Source: GWE2-51-13 sp041736705 (GTDB lineage Bacteria > Bacillota_I > Bacilli_A > Erysipelotrichales > Erysipelotrichaceae). From it: a DNA stretch of 64,000 bases. The position numbers and the translations under genes were made by a program. Location: the NCBI GenBank assembly GCA_041736705.1, contig JBGSTC010000019.1:22998-86997 (forward strand), read 5' to 3'. Positions 33,547 to 42,562 of this stretch are shown piece by piece; positions within the stretch are counted from its first letter, which is position 1, and each line of letters begins with the position of its first letter. The notes below the pieces were generated by a model that was not told the origin of the DNA, did not search any database, and was given only the letters and a program-made list of their open reading frames with translations.

Positions 33547-35200
33547 AGTAGTCGTATTGGAGATTATCGAAAGCGTTGATGACCAGGGATGCGGACTCGT
33601 TGTCCAAGTATGTGACGGAAACGAGGTCCCCGATGGCGGTGATGGGAAGTTCCGCATCGATCCGGATGGGGGCGATGAACAGTTTATCCAAGCCTTCCAA
33701 ACGGAGGTAGTAGTTTGAATTCCCGTCGACGATGGCCGTGTCGATCGATACGACCTTCGCCTCGATGGTTTTCATCTGCGAAGACCCTCCGTCGATGATG
33801 CCCTTCTCGGTCAATTTCTCGATGTAGGCGATCTGGGCGGCGACGACGGTCTGTCCGACGCCGACCAACGAGTAGTCCGTGACGGCGACGAAGGAATAGA
33901 GTTTCACCAAGCCTTCTTGGTCCTTAAGAGAGATGAAGTAGGTCGGCTGCCCTTCCACGTTCAAGAGAACTGGGAAGGTGGCGCGATAGCCCAGGTCTTG
34001 GACTTGCCCTTGGGCGCTGCTCATGGCACTGGTTTCGTCCGCGCCTCCGATACGGTAGAACATCGCTTCCTTGGTGTGAAGGTTGATCAGGGTGAACCCG
34101 ACGATGGATTGGTCGGCGCCGACGGAAGTCAAGCCTGAGAAAACATAGGTATAGCCGTCGATGGAGACATAGTTATAGCCGTCGGTCGTCTGGATCATGT
34201 CCTTCTGACCGAAGATCGTATTCCAGAAACCGCGGATGTAGTAACCCCAGTTGTCGATCTGATACCAGGCCAATTCGGTCGGTTGGACACGGTCGACCCA
34301 ATCCGGGACATCGTCCACGCTGTATTTTTCCATGTCGCCGGTGATCGGATCGACCACGATGACGCCGACGGCATCCAAACCGCCGAACAAACCGATTTCC
34401 GGTTCGACGACGGAAATGACGTAATAGGGGTTGCCTTCATCGTCGATCTCGAAGGAGAAGTCCTGGAGGATTTCCGTACGGTAGGCAAAGCGGACATGCC
34501 GCAATAAGTCTTGGTCGAAATACGCGCTGGGGACATACTTCATCCCCTGCTCAAGGGAGACCAGATCCACATCCGACGCATCGTTGACGTTGATGCGAAC
34601 GAAGTTGGGGACGCCCGTGTCGCGGTTTTGGAACCATTTGATCAAGCCTTGGTATTCCAAGGGGGAGACACGCAGGATTTCATCCTGGGTGCTGACCAAG
34701 GTGTAGGCGGGGTCGATGTTGAACTGGGAACCCAAGCCCTGCACTTTACCGATCTGTTTGTCGCCCAACTGGATCGCGGTGTCGCGGTCGACGACCGGGA
34801 TCTTCGCCAAGCTGATCTTGTCGAAGGAACTGGAGAAGTCGGTGGTTTCGCTGATGACGATCTGGTTGCGGTACTTGGCCGCGTTGATGAACTCGCTTCC
34901 CAAAATCGACATCACGACCACAAACGCCACCAAGAGTCCGCTCAACGTCAAGCTAAGACGGGATGGACCGGAGAACTTCTGGGTCATCAGGAAATTCAAG
35001 ATGCCGAAGACGCCGAAGTAAAAGGCAAACAGCAGGTAGATGCCGGAATTGCGCAGATTGTAGGCGGGTAAGGTCAGGTAGTCGACGACGAAGGCTAAAA
35101 GCAGAACGAGAAACAAGGATGTGATCAATGATTTCTTGGCTCCGCGGGCTTTCTGCCCTTCGAACGCCCAAGCGAAATCGGTGCGATACTTCTTACTCAT
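33545..35200 (-). CDS. Membrane protein of unknown function with large external domain
   Basis: 551 aa, no function recognised. Three hydrophobic segments (about 24-42, 53-71, 83-101) are followed by about 450 residues predicted outside the cell. The external part is acidic and beta-rich, with striking stretches such as DDEGNPYYVISVVEPEIG, VIVVDPITGDMEKYS, DVPDWVDRV and TTDGYNYVSIDGY. Proteins with this pattern recur in Firmicutes as conserved hypotheticals. Its start overlaps the end of nrnA by 4 bases and it closes the smc-ftsY-ylxM-ackA-nrnA operon, so it is expressed with housekeeping genes. Confidence 0.75.
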   Translation of the reverse strand: MSKKYRTDFAWAFEGQKARGAKKSLITSLFLVLLLAFVVDYLTLPAYNLRNSGIYLLFAFYFGVFGILNFLMTQKFSGPSRLSLTLSGLLVAFVVVMSILGSEFINAAKYRNQIVISETTDFSSSFDKISLAKIPVVDRDTAIQLGDKQIGKVQGLGSQFNIDPAYTLVSTQDEILRVSPLEYQGLIKWFQNRDTGVPNFVRINVNDASDVDLVSLEQGMKYVPSAYFDQDLLRHVRFAYRTEILQDFSFEIDDEGNPYYVISVVEPEIGLFGGLDAVGVIVVDPITGDMEKYSVDDVPDWVDRVQPTELAWYQIDNWGYYIRGFWNTIFGQKDMIQTTDGYNYVSIDGYTYVFSGLTSVGADQSIVGFTLINLHTKEAMFYRIGGADETSAMSSAQGQVQDLGYRATFPVLLNVEGQPTYFISLKDQEGLVKLYSFVAVTDYSLVGVGQTVVAAQIAYIEKLTEKGIIDGGSSQMKTIEAKVVSIDTAIVDGNSNYYLRLEGLDKLFIAPIRIDAELPITAIGDLVSVTYLDNESASLVINAFDNLQYDY

Positions 35201-36150
35201 GATTCTCCTTTGATGCGTGACCGGAGTTCGGCCAATAAGGTTCGCGATGTTTCCACATCGATCCCTTTGACCGCGGCCGCATGCTGATGTCCGCCCCCGC
35301 CATAGCGACGGGCGATATCGTTGATGATGACTTTACGTGAACGTAGGCTTCCGTTGAAACGGATAATGGACGGGTCTTCGGTTTCGATGAACATCGCCCA
35401 GATTTCGAAATCCCGGACATTGCCCAATTCCCCGATCCGCTCTTTGGCCGAATTGGGGCTGATCTCAAGTTCTTCCAGCGTTTTCAGCGTTAGGAAGATC
35501 GTGACCAGTCCGCATTCTTCGATGGTCGCGTGGCTGCGGATATAATTGATGAACTTGTATTCCGTCATGGAAAGCGCGAAGAGTTCTTCGTTGATGCGCG
35601 GTAGGTCAAGATGGCTTTGCGCAAGATAGGCGGCCATCTTCAAGGTATGCGAGGTCGTATTGTTGGTTGAGAATTTCATCGTATCCGTCAGAATGCCCAT
35701 GTAAAGATATTGGGCGGTCTTGGTGGACAATATTTCGTCATGGGAAAAGGACTTCAGGATCCCGGTGAGGATTTCACAGGTGCTGGCGGCTTTTTCCATC
35801 ACGATTTCAAGATGTGCATAGGGGTCGGGCTGGGGGTGATGGTCGATCTTGACGATCCGCTTCGCTTTCACGAAGCGCTGGTCGTCGACCCGCGCCGCAT
35901 TGGCGGTATCCAGGACGATGGCCAGGCTGCCTTCGATTTCCTCATCCGAGACAAGATCGGGATGTTCGAACAATTCCGGTTTGACCCCGGTATGTTTCCC
36001 TAAGGCATAGACCCGTTTGTTTGGATAGGTTTCCCTGAGAAAGCTGACCAAACCCCATTGACTTCCTAAAGCGTCGGGATCGGGGATCTGATGACGAAAG
36101 ACGCAGATGATCTGCGCCTCTTCCACCCAGTTGAGCAGCGTCTTCTGCAT
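35197..36150 (-). CDS. nrnA: Bifunctional oligoribonuclease/PAP phosphatase NrnA
   Basis: 317 aa DHH-DHHA1 phosphoesterase that degrades nanoRNA and pAp. Metal ligands are seen in HQIPDPDALGSQ (about 20), VLDTANAAR and IDHHPQPDPY (DHH motif, about 104); DHHA1 has GGGGHQHAAAV (about 280). The ATG at 36150 follows the ackA stop by one base and is preferred to a TTG 12 bases upstream; no clear ribosome binding site is seen, so coupling with ackA is likely. Confidence 0.92.
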   Translation of the reverse strand: MQKTLLNWVEEAQIICVFRHQIPDPDALGSQWGLVSFLRETYPNKRVYALGKHTGVKPELFEHPDLVSDEEIEGSLAIVLDTANAARVDDQRFVKAKRIVKIDHHPQPDPYAHLEIVMEKAASTCEILTGILKSFSHDEILSTKTAQYLYMGILTDTMKFSTNNTTSHTLKMAAYLAQSHLDLPRINEELFALSMTEYKFINYIRSHATIEECGLVTIFLTLKTLEELEISPNSAKERIGELGNVRDFEIWAMFIETEDPSIIRFNGSLRSRKVIINDIARRYGGGGHQHAAAVKGIDVETSRTLLAELRSRIKGES

Positions 36151-36151
36151 A

Positions 36152-37348
36152 CTAGAAGCCAAGCAGTCGTGACGTATCCTGTGCGATGACGAGTTCTTCG
36201 TTGGTCGAGATCATCCAGACATCGACCTTGGAACCTTCAAGGGAAAGTTTGACATCCTTGCCGCGCGATTTCGCGTTGAGGGCGTAGTCGAACTGGATCC
36301 CAAGGGCTTTCTCGACCCGTTGCGTGATGTCCGCACGGACGCCGAAATCGTTCTCGCCCAACCCGCCGGTGAAGACGATGGCGTCGACGCTACCCATCTG
36401 CATATAGTAACTTCCGATGGTCTGCGCGATGCGGTTGGCATAGATCTTGCGGGTCAGGATGGCTTGTTCATTGCCCTCTTCGACCGCCTTCTCGATGTCG
36501 CGTGCGTCGCTGGAAAGTTGCGAAACCCCCAGCATCCCCGACTTCTTGTTGAGGATGTCGATGACCTGCTCGGCGGTTTTGCCCAGTTTCTTCATGAGGA
36601 AGGTGATGATCGCCGGATCGATGTCGCCCGAACGGGTCCCCATCATGATGCCGGCCAAGGGGGTGAAACCCATCGAGGTGTTGACGGATCTTCCCTTCTC
36701 GATCGCGGTGATCGACGCCCCGTTGCCTAGATGGCAGGTGATGATGTTGATGTCTTCGACGTTCTTGCCCATCTGTTTCGCGGTTTGACGGCTGACGAAA
36801 TAGTGGGAGGTTCCATGGAATCCGTAACGACGGATCTTGTAGTGCTGGTAGTATTCAAACGGGATCGGATAGAGGTAGATGTCCGGTGCCATCGTCTGGT
36901 GGAACGCGGTGTCGAAGACCATGGCATGGCGGGCATGCGGCAAGGACTTCGCGAAGGCGCGGTATCCGATCAGGTTGGCGGGGTTGTGTAAAGGTGCCAA
37001 ATCGGCGAGGTCTTCGATGTCTTTTTCGACTTTTTCATCGGCGAAGACGGAGTTCGCATAGAGTTCTCCGCCATGGACGACCCGGTGCCCGACCCCTTTG
37101 ATTTCATCGAGGTTTTCGACGATATGATGGGCGACCAAGGCGTCCAGAACCATCTGTACCGCTTCCTTGTGGTCGTGGATCGGTTGGACTTTCTTCACCT
37201 TTTCATCGTTGAACTTGATGGAAAAAATCGCGTCGTCGAAGCCGATGCGTTCGACGATGCCGCTGGTCAATACCGTTTCCTGCGGCATTTCAAACAACTG
37301 GAATTTGAGGGACGAGCTCCCTGCGTTAACTGAAATCACTTTTGTCAT
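36152..37348 (-). CDS. ackA: Acetate kinase
   Basis: Makes ATP from acetyl phosphate in fermentation. 398 aa with the first signature VISVNAGSSSLKFQLF, the second GFHGTSHYFV (about 175), and STSMGFTPLAGIMMGTRSGDIDP-type segments; the phosphate loop TGGLGEN is at about 325. pta is not in the window. It lies between ylxM and nrnA in the ftsY operon, an unusual place, and suggests acetate-producing fermentation. Confidence 0.98.
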   Translation of the reverse strand: MTKVISVNAGSSSLKFQLFEMPQETVLTSGIVERIGFDDAIFSIKFNDEKVKKVQPIHDHKEAVQMVLDALVAHHIVENLDEIKGVGHRVVHGGELYANSVFADEKVEKDIEDLADLAPLHNPANLIGYRAFAKSLPHARHAMVFDTAFHQTMAPDIYLYPIPFEYYQHYKIRRYGFHGTSHYFVSRQTAKQMGKNVEDINIITCHLGNGASITAIEKGRSVNTSMGFTPLAGIMMGTRSGDIDPAIITFLMKKLGKTAEQVIDILNKKSGMLGVSQLSSDARDIEKAVEEGNEQAILTRKIYANRIAQTIGSYYMQMGSVDAIVFTGGLGENDFGVRADITQRVEKALGIQFDYALNAKSRGKDVKLSLEGSKVDVWMISTNEELVIAQDTSRLLGF

Positions 37349-37360
37349 TGTGGTTCTCCT

Positions 37361-37675
37361 TCATTCGTTTTCGATCAACTGATCTAGTATTTCATCGACC
37401 GCGTCGATCTTCAGATCGCGCAGTGTTTGATAAAGTCGGGTGCGTGCGTCGTATTTCGCCACGCAATGCAATTTGGCTTCCGTATCTTCCAGGATCTTCT
37501 GTACCCTTTGGATTGTATCATAGACGGCGCTGCGGCTGCTGCCGGTTTGCTCCGCGATTTCCGAGAGCGAGAAATCCTCCCTGAAATGCATGTCCGCGAT
37601 CGCCTTCTGGTTGGCTGTCAACAAGCTTTCATACCAATCCAGCAGACTATTCATGCGTTGCGTCTTATCCAACAT
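37361..37675 (-). CDS. ylxM: YlxM family signal-recognition-particle-linked regulator
   Basis: 104 aa of the UPF0122/YlxM family, a small helix-turn-helix protein that resembles sigma region 4. LLDWYESLLTANQKAI is the typical N-terminus, and DFSLSEIAEQTGSSRSAVYDTIQRV is the HTH. YlxM is encoded with ffh/ftsY and stimulates the Ffh GTPase in some species. It overlaps the ftsY end by 11 bases. ffh is not adjacent. Confidence 0.9.
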   Translation of the reverse strand: MLDKTQRMNSLLDWYESLLTANQKAIADMHFREDFSLSEIAEQTGSSRSAVYDTIQRVQKILEDTEAKLHCVAKYDARTRLYQTLRDLKIDAVDEILDQLIENE

Positions 37676-38633
37676 CGTGGAACGCCTCCGTGATGCTGTA
37701 GAGGTAACTCTCCGCATCGAAGGGTTTCATATCTTCCGCATTCTCGCCCAACCCGACGAATTTGACCGGGATTTTCAAGAGGTCTGCGATCGCAAGGAGG
37801 ATGCCGCCTTTGGCCGTCCCGTCCATCTTCGTGCAGATGATCCCCGTGACTTTGACCGCGTTGGTGAAGGCTTCGGCCTGGACCAGGGCGTTCTGCCCGG
37901 TCGTCGCATCCAACACCAGCCAGACATGGTCGGGGGTGTTCCCCGTCTCCTTGACGACGACCCGGTTCATTTTCGCGAGTTCGTTCATCAAATTGACTTT
38001 GTTCTGTAGTCTCCCCGCCGTATCGACGATCAGGATGTCCGCTTCGACTTCCTTGGCTTTACGCAGAGCGTCGATCACGACGCTGGCGGGGTCGGCATGG
38101 TCCGACCCGCTGATGCATTCGATCGCAAGCCGGGCAGCCCACTCTTCAAGCTGGGTGACCGCCCCTGCACGGAACGTATCCGCCGCCGCCAACACCACTT
38201 TCTTCCCTTGGTCCTGGTAGTGCTTCGCCAATTTGGCGACACTGGTGGTTTTCCCGCTCCCGTTGACCCCGACGACCAGGATGACGTTCATGTGATCCTG
38301 TGTCAGGACGACTTCGGTATCCATCCCGATGAAAAGGTCGGACATGGCTTCGCTGACGCAATCCAAGGCGTCGTCGATCGAGGTGTAACCCTTTTGCTTC
38401 ACTTTCTTCTTGGTGGCGTTGAGGATCTTGGTGGAGGTCTTCAACCCGATGTCGCTCTCCAGCAGGATGATCATCAGGTCTTCATAGAAGAGGTCGTCGA
38501 TCGTCGATTTGCCCAGAAAGAACGTGCGAAGTTTCTTTGAGAAACCTTCGCTGGTTTTCTTAAACCCGCTTAAATAGAGATCCTTGTCTTTTTTACCGGT
38601 GAATTTTTCTTTGAGGTTCTGGAAGAAACTCAT
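37665..38633 (-). CDS. ftsY: Signal recognition particle receptor FtsY
   Basis: 322 aa SRP GTPase receptor. Short A-region (MSFFQNLKEKFTGKK), N domain, then the G domain: VGVNGSGKTTSVAKLA (G1, about 123), ADTFRAGAVTQLEEW, VDTAGRLQNK (G3), TKMDGTAKGG (G4) and VGLGENAEDMKPFD at the C-terminus. The start at 38633 overlaps the smc stop by 4 bases. An unrelated open stretch upstream lies in smc. Confidence 0.97.
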   Translation of the reverse strand: MSFFQNLKEKFTGKKDKDLYLSGFKKTSEGFSKKLRTFFLGKSTIDDLFYEDLMIILLESDIGLKTSTKILNATKKKVKQKGYTSIDDALDCVSEAMSDLFIGMDTEVVLTQDHMNVILVVGVNGSGKTTSVAKLAKHYQDQGKKVVLAAADTFRAGAVTQLEEWAARLAIECISGSDHADPASVVIDALRKAKEVEADILIVDTAGRLQNKVNLMNELAKMNRVVVKETGNTPDHVWLVLDATTGQNALVQAEAFTNAVKVTGIICTKMDGTAKGGILLAIADLLKIPVKFVGLGENAEDMKPFDAESYLYSITEAFHDVG

Positions 38634-41563
38634 GCTTTCGCCTCCGTTTCCTCGGCCAAGGTGACCGCTTCGGACAACTTCACCCGCAGCATCTGCGATA
38701 CGCCGCTCTGGGGCATCGTGACGCCGTAGAGGACATCGCATTGCGCCATGGTTCCGGGTCGGTGGGTGACGACGATGAACTGCGTCTCTTCGCTGAATTG
38801 CTTGAGATAACGCGCGAAGCGGTCGACGTTGGCTTGGTCGAGCGCGGCTTCGATTTCATCGAAGATGCACATCGGGACATGGCGGGCTTTCAGGATCGCG
38901 AACAACACGCTGATCGCGATCAGACTCTTTTCGCCCCCGGAAAACAAACGGATGTTTTGGACCGATTTCCCCGGTGGCTGGACATCGATGTCGATGCCCG
39001 AATTCAGAAGGTCGTCGGGGTCTTCCAACACCAGGCGCGCCTTTCCTCCCCCGAACATCGCGGAGAAGACTTGCGGAAGCTCGGTGTTGATCTTGTTCAT
39101 CATGTCGGAGAATTGGGTGACCATCAGTTCGTCGAGTTCCTTGATGAGATCCAGGATCTTCTCTTTGGACGAGGTCAGTTCTTCGTATTGTTTCTTGAGG
39201 AACTCGTAGCGTTCATTGACTTCTTCGAATTCCTGCGGGGCGTTCATGTTGATGTTGCCCAGGCTCTCGATCTCCTGGCGCAGACGGTTGACTTCCTCGG
39301 CTGCGTTGGTGATCTTCAAGGTCTCGCTGTGCAGTTTCGCGAATTCCACGGTCATTTTATATTCGGAAGCCAAACGGTTCATCTGGTCTTCCAGTTTGGT
39401 TTCGGTCCGGGTCTTGTCCAGTTCGATGTCGCGCTTCAACAGTTGCAAGGCGTTGAGATCGCGGCGTTGCTGGCGGATCTGCTGGTCGCGCCGTTCGCTG
39501 TCCTGCCCCGTTTTCAAGCGCGCATCGCGTTTGGTGCGCAAGAACAGATTCAGTTCGTCGCGCCGTGAATACGCTTTGTTGAGAAGCTGGATCAAGTCGT
39601 CGGAGAAGGAATTGCCCTCGGTTTCGGCTTGCGGGTTTAGTCGATCGAGATCGTTTTGCAGGCGTTCGTATTTGGCGCGTTTCGCATCGGCGACCGGCTC
39701 CAACTGGGCGACCGCGATCCGTTTTTCCAAGAGGTCGGAATCCAACGCGGTCTTCCGGTTGCGCAGATCCGTGATTTCATCCCCGTATTGGCGGACTTGC
39801 TGCAGAAGGACGGTTTCCTGTCCCTGCAGATCCAATATTTCTTTCCCCATCGATAAAGGCGACGCGTTGTCACGCTGTTTCCCACCGGTCATGGAACCAC
39901 CGCGGTGGATGACATCGCCGTCCAGGGTGACGATCTTGTAGCTATAGCGAAGGAGGTTGGCCAAGGTGTTGCCGTGTTCCAGCGTATCGCAGACCAGGAC
40001 GTTGCCAAGCAAGGAGGAGCGGACGATGTTGAACTTCTCATCGCAACGGACGAAATCCGAGACGACGCCTAAATATCCATCCGTGCCTTTACAAACGATT
40101 TCCTGTTCCTTGTTGACCCAGTGTTCCTGAAGGACGGTTAACGGCAGGAATGTCGCCCGGCCCGATTCGTTGCGTTTCAGGAAGGTAATCGCGCTGCGTG
40201 CGCTGGCTTCGTCGGCCGTGACGATGTTATAGAGGGCTCCACCCAACGCCACGCTGACGGCTTCTTCGAAGTTCTCGTGCGGTGTCAGCAGTTTCGCGAT
40301 GACCCCGTGCACGCCGACCAGGCTCTGTTGGGCGTTGAGGATCGATTGAACCCCCGCCTGGCTTAGAAAAGGTCTCGCCTGGATGTTCTTGACGACTTCC
40401 AAACGGTTCTGTATCCGTTGCAGACGCATCTTCGTTTCTTCGTATTTTTGGTTGCGCTCCGCCATCAACCGGTTGGATTCGATGCTTTTCTGATTCAACA
40501 GTTCCACATCGGCGATCAAACGTTCTAGGCGTTGCTTGCGGTCTTCATATTCGATCTTGGCTTCGTTGACCAGTTGCCTGAGCTGGTTGCCCTGCTCCTG
40601 GGTCGACCCGGTCTCGATCGCATATTTCCGTTTTTCATCGATTTCGATCTTGCGCGTTTCAAGGGTCTGGATCTCGGAAACCAAACGAAGAAGTTCTTCC
40701 TGGTCGCGATGGATCTCCGCGTCTAAGCGATGCAGTTCCGTCTTCGCCAACAGGTTGGCGTTTTCATTGACCTGGATCCCCGCTTCCGACACCGCTTCCT
40801 TGGATAACAGTTCGAACAGTTGGCGCGAGATGTCTTCCAGTTTGTCTTGATACCCTTCGATCGTCTGCGTCAAGACCGCGATTTCGATCTCTTGTAATTG
40901 CTGTTTCTTTTCGGCGTAGATTTCCGCCTTCTTCGCCGCCTTCTTCAGCGGCACGACTTGTTTCTGCAGTTCCTGGTAGATGTCGAAAACACGCTCCAGA
41001 TTGGTCTGTGTCCGTTCGAGCTTGGTCAGCGCGTCGTTCTTGCGTTTCTTGTATTTGGCGACCCCCGCCGCCTCTTCGAAAATCGCCCTGCGATCGGCCG
41101 GCTTCGCCTCGGCGAAATTACTGATGCTGCCCTGTGAGATCAGACTGAGCGAATCCCGGCCGATCCCGCTGTCCATCGTCAAGTCCAGGATATCCTTCAG
41201 ACGGCACGGGGTCTTGTTGATGAAATATTCCCCTTCGCTGGTCTGACGATGCAAACGACGCGTGATTTCGATTTCGTCGAAAGAGACCGCGAAACTACGG
41301 TCTGAATTGTCAAATACCAAGGTGACTTCGGCCAGATTCACTTTACGCCGGTTTTCCGATCCGGTGAAAATGACATCGCTCATCGCCGAGCCGCGCAAGG
41401 ACTTCACGGATTGTTCGCCCAACACCCAGCGTACCGCGTCGGTGATGTTGCTTTTCCCGCATCCGTTGGGACCGACGATCCCGGTGACCGAGGAGTCGAA
41501 CGTGATGACGACTTTGTCGGCGAAGGACTTAAATCCCTGCATTTCGATTCGTTTGAGAAACAT
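38630..41563 (-). CDS. smc: Chromosome segregation ATPase SMC, short-arm form
   Basis: 977 aa. Walker A GPNGCGKSN at 31-39; Q-loop SLISQGSI; first coiled-coil arm about 165-395; hinge about 400-560 (GVHGVIAKLL, IHRGGSMTGGK); second arm about 565-830; signature LFSGGEKSLIAI and Walker B CIFDEIEAALD near the end. Bacillus SMC has about 1186 residues, so about 200 are missing, and both arms seem shortened equally. Mycoplasma SMC is also about 980 aa. Nothing suggests a frameshift. It forms an operon with ftsY, as in Bacillus, but rnc is elsewhere. Confidence 0.96.
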   Translation of the reverse strand: MFLKRIEMQGFKSFADKVVITFDSSVTGIVGPNGCGKSNITDAVRWVLGEQSVKSLRGSAMSDVIFTGSENRRKVNLAEVTLVFDNSDRSFAVSFDEIEITRRLHRQTSEGEYFINKTPCRLKDILDLTMDSGIGRDSLSLISQGSISNFAEAKPADRRAIFEEAAGVAKYKKRKNDALTKLERTQTNLERVFDIYQELQKQVVPLKKAAKKAEIYAEKKQQLQEIEIAVLTQTIEGYQDKLEDISRQLFELLSKEAVSEAGIQVNENANLLAKTELHRLDAEIHRDQEELLRLVSEIQTLETRKIEIDEKRKYAIETGSTQEQGNQLRQLVNEAKIEYEDRKQRLERLIADVELLNQKSIESNRLMAERNQKYEETKMRLQRIQNRLEVVKNIQARPFLSQAGVQSILNAQQSLVGVHGVIAKLLTPHENFEEAVSVALGGALYNIVTADEASARSAITFLKRNESGRATFLPLTVLQEHWVNKEQEIVCKGTDGYLGVVSDFVRCDEKFNIVRSSLLGNVLVCDTLEHGNTLANLLRYSYKIVTLDGDVIHRGGSMTGGKQRDNASPLSMGKEILDLQGQETVLLQQVRQYGDEITDLRNRKTALDSDLLEKRIAVAQLEPVADAKRAKYERLQNDLDRLNPQAETEGNSFSDDLIQLLNKAYSRRDELNLFLRTKRDARLKTGQDSERRDQQIRQQRRDLNALQLLKRDIELDKTRTETKLEDQMNRLASEYKMTVEFAKLHSETLKITNAAEEVNRLRQEIESLGNINMNAPQEFEEVNERYEFLKKQYEELTSSKEKILDLIKELDELMVTQFSDMMNKINTELPQVFSAMFGGGKARLVLEDPDDLLNSGIDIDVQPPGKSVQNIRLFSGGEKSLIAISVLFAILKARHVPMCIFDEIEAALDQANVDRFARYLKQFSEETQFIVVTHRPGTMAQCDVLYGVTMPQSGVSQMLRVKLSEAVTLAEETEAKA

Positions 41564-41589
41564 GGAGTACCCCCGTTCTTCAACGTACT

Positions 41590-41595
41590 ATTATA
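41590..41595 (-). promoter_or_regulatory. -10 element for smc operon
   Basis: TATAAT on the minus strand, 27 bases before the smc start; the -35 region is weak. Confidence 0.45.
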
Positions 41596-41700
41596 CCGTA
41601 GTCCAAGTCAAAAATGAAGAGTCCCGGCAGGCAGACTTCACATATCGGACCGATTCGTCGTTTCTATCTTCATTGTAACGTTTTATCGCGCAAAGGGCAC

Positions 41701-41728
41701 GAAAAAAGAAAGACTTCGCACCGCGAAG
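41701..41728 (-). terminator. Terminator after mscS
   Basis: CTTCGC and GCGAAG pair around a 3-base loop (41714-41728), followed by TCTTTCTTTTTT on the minus strand, 5 bases after the mscS stop. Confidence 0.75.
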
Positions 41729-41732
41729 CCCT

Positions 41733-42551
41733 TTATCCCATTCTTACCGTCGCAAACTCGATGCCGACTTCCCTAAACGAATCCACGAGATCTTTGCGCA
41801 GCGCGGTCGAGGTGTTGAACGCATCCCCTGCGTCTTTCGCCCAGAACGCCAAGCGGAGCTGGATTCCGTTGAGCCCCAGGTCCATGATGATGGCATTGGT
41901 CTCTTCCTTACGCAGGACCAGCGGGAACCGATTGGCCTTCTCGACCATGATCTTGACCGCGGTCTCGATGTCGCTTTCATATTTGATCGTCACGAACAGA
42001 TACGAATAGACGGACCGGTCGATGCTGTCCTTATTCTCGACGATCGCCGTGTTCATGACCCCGTTGGGGATCATCACGCGGTTATTGTTGAAATTACGGA
42101 CGGTGGTATGTCTCAGATTGATGTCTTCCACGATCCCGGCGATGTTGCGGTCGGGGAGGTTGATCGAATCGCCGACCGAAAAGGGTCTGAAGACGGAAAT
42201 GAAGACCCCGGCGATCAGGTTTGAAAACGTCTCCTGCGCCGCGAATCCCAGCACCAACACCGCGATCCCTGATCCCGCAAGGATCGAAACCGTATATTCC
42301 CGAAACGGGACGATCTGCATCAAGATCGACATGATGGAGACCGTATAAAGCAAGGCCAATAGGATGTGGCTGATGAACTTGATCATCGATTCCGACACCT
42401 TTTGCCGCTTGATCAACAGGCGCACGGTATAGCGCGCCAGAAAACGGACGACATAGGCGATCACAAGCACCGCCAAGGAGGTGACTAAAAAGGAAACCAG
42501 TCCGTTTTCAAAGTAAACATCCGTTTTTTCGATCCATCCTGTGATTGTCAT
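41733..42551 (-). CDS. mscS: Small-conductance mechanosensitive channel (MscS family)
   Basis: 272 aa. Hydrophobic helices at about 17-38 and 60-82, then the pore helix region with ILAGSGIAVLVLGFAAQETFSNLIAGVFI (about 90-118), the family's most conserved part, then the beta domain (GIVEDINLRHTTVRN, VMIPNG) and the cytoplasmic alpha/beta domain. It opens on membrane tension in osmotic downshock. It follows the S24 repressor gene by 11 bases and ends in a terminator, so repressor and channel form one transcript. Confidence 0.93.
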   Translation of the reverse strand: MTITGWIEKTDVYFENGLVSFLVTSLAVLVIAYVVRFLARYTVRLLIKRQKVSESMIKFISHILLALLYTVSIMSILMQIVPFREYTVSILAGSGIAVLVLGFAAQETFSNLIAGVFISVFRPFSVGDSINLPDRNIAGIVEDINLRHTTVRNFNNNRVMIPNGVMNTAIVENKDSIDRSVYSYLFVTIKYESDIETAVKIMVEKANRFPLVLRKEETNAIIMDLGLNGIQLRLAFWAKDAGDAFNTSTALRKDLVDSFREVGIEFATVRMG

Positions 42552-42562
42552 GTCCGCTCCCT

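Noticed and set aside
41564..41732. Small genes in the gap between smc and mscS
   Set aside because: Only a -10 element and the mscS terminator are visible; short open frames lack ribosome binding sites.
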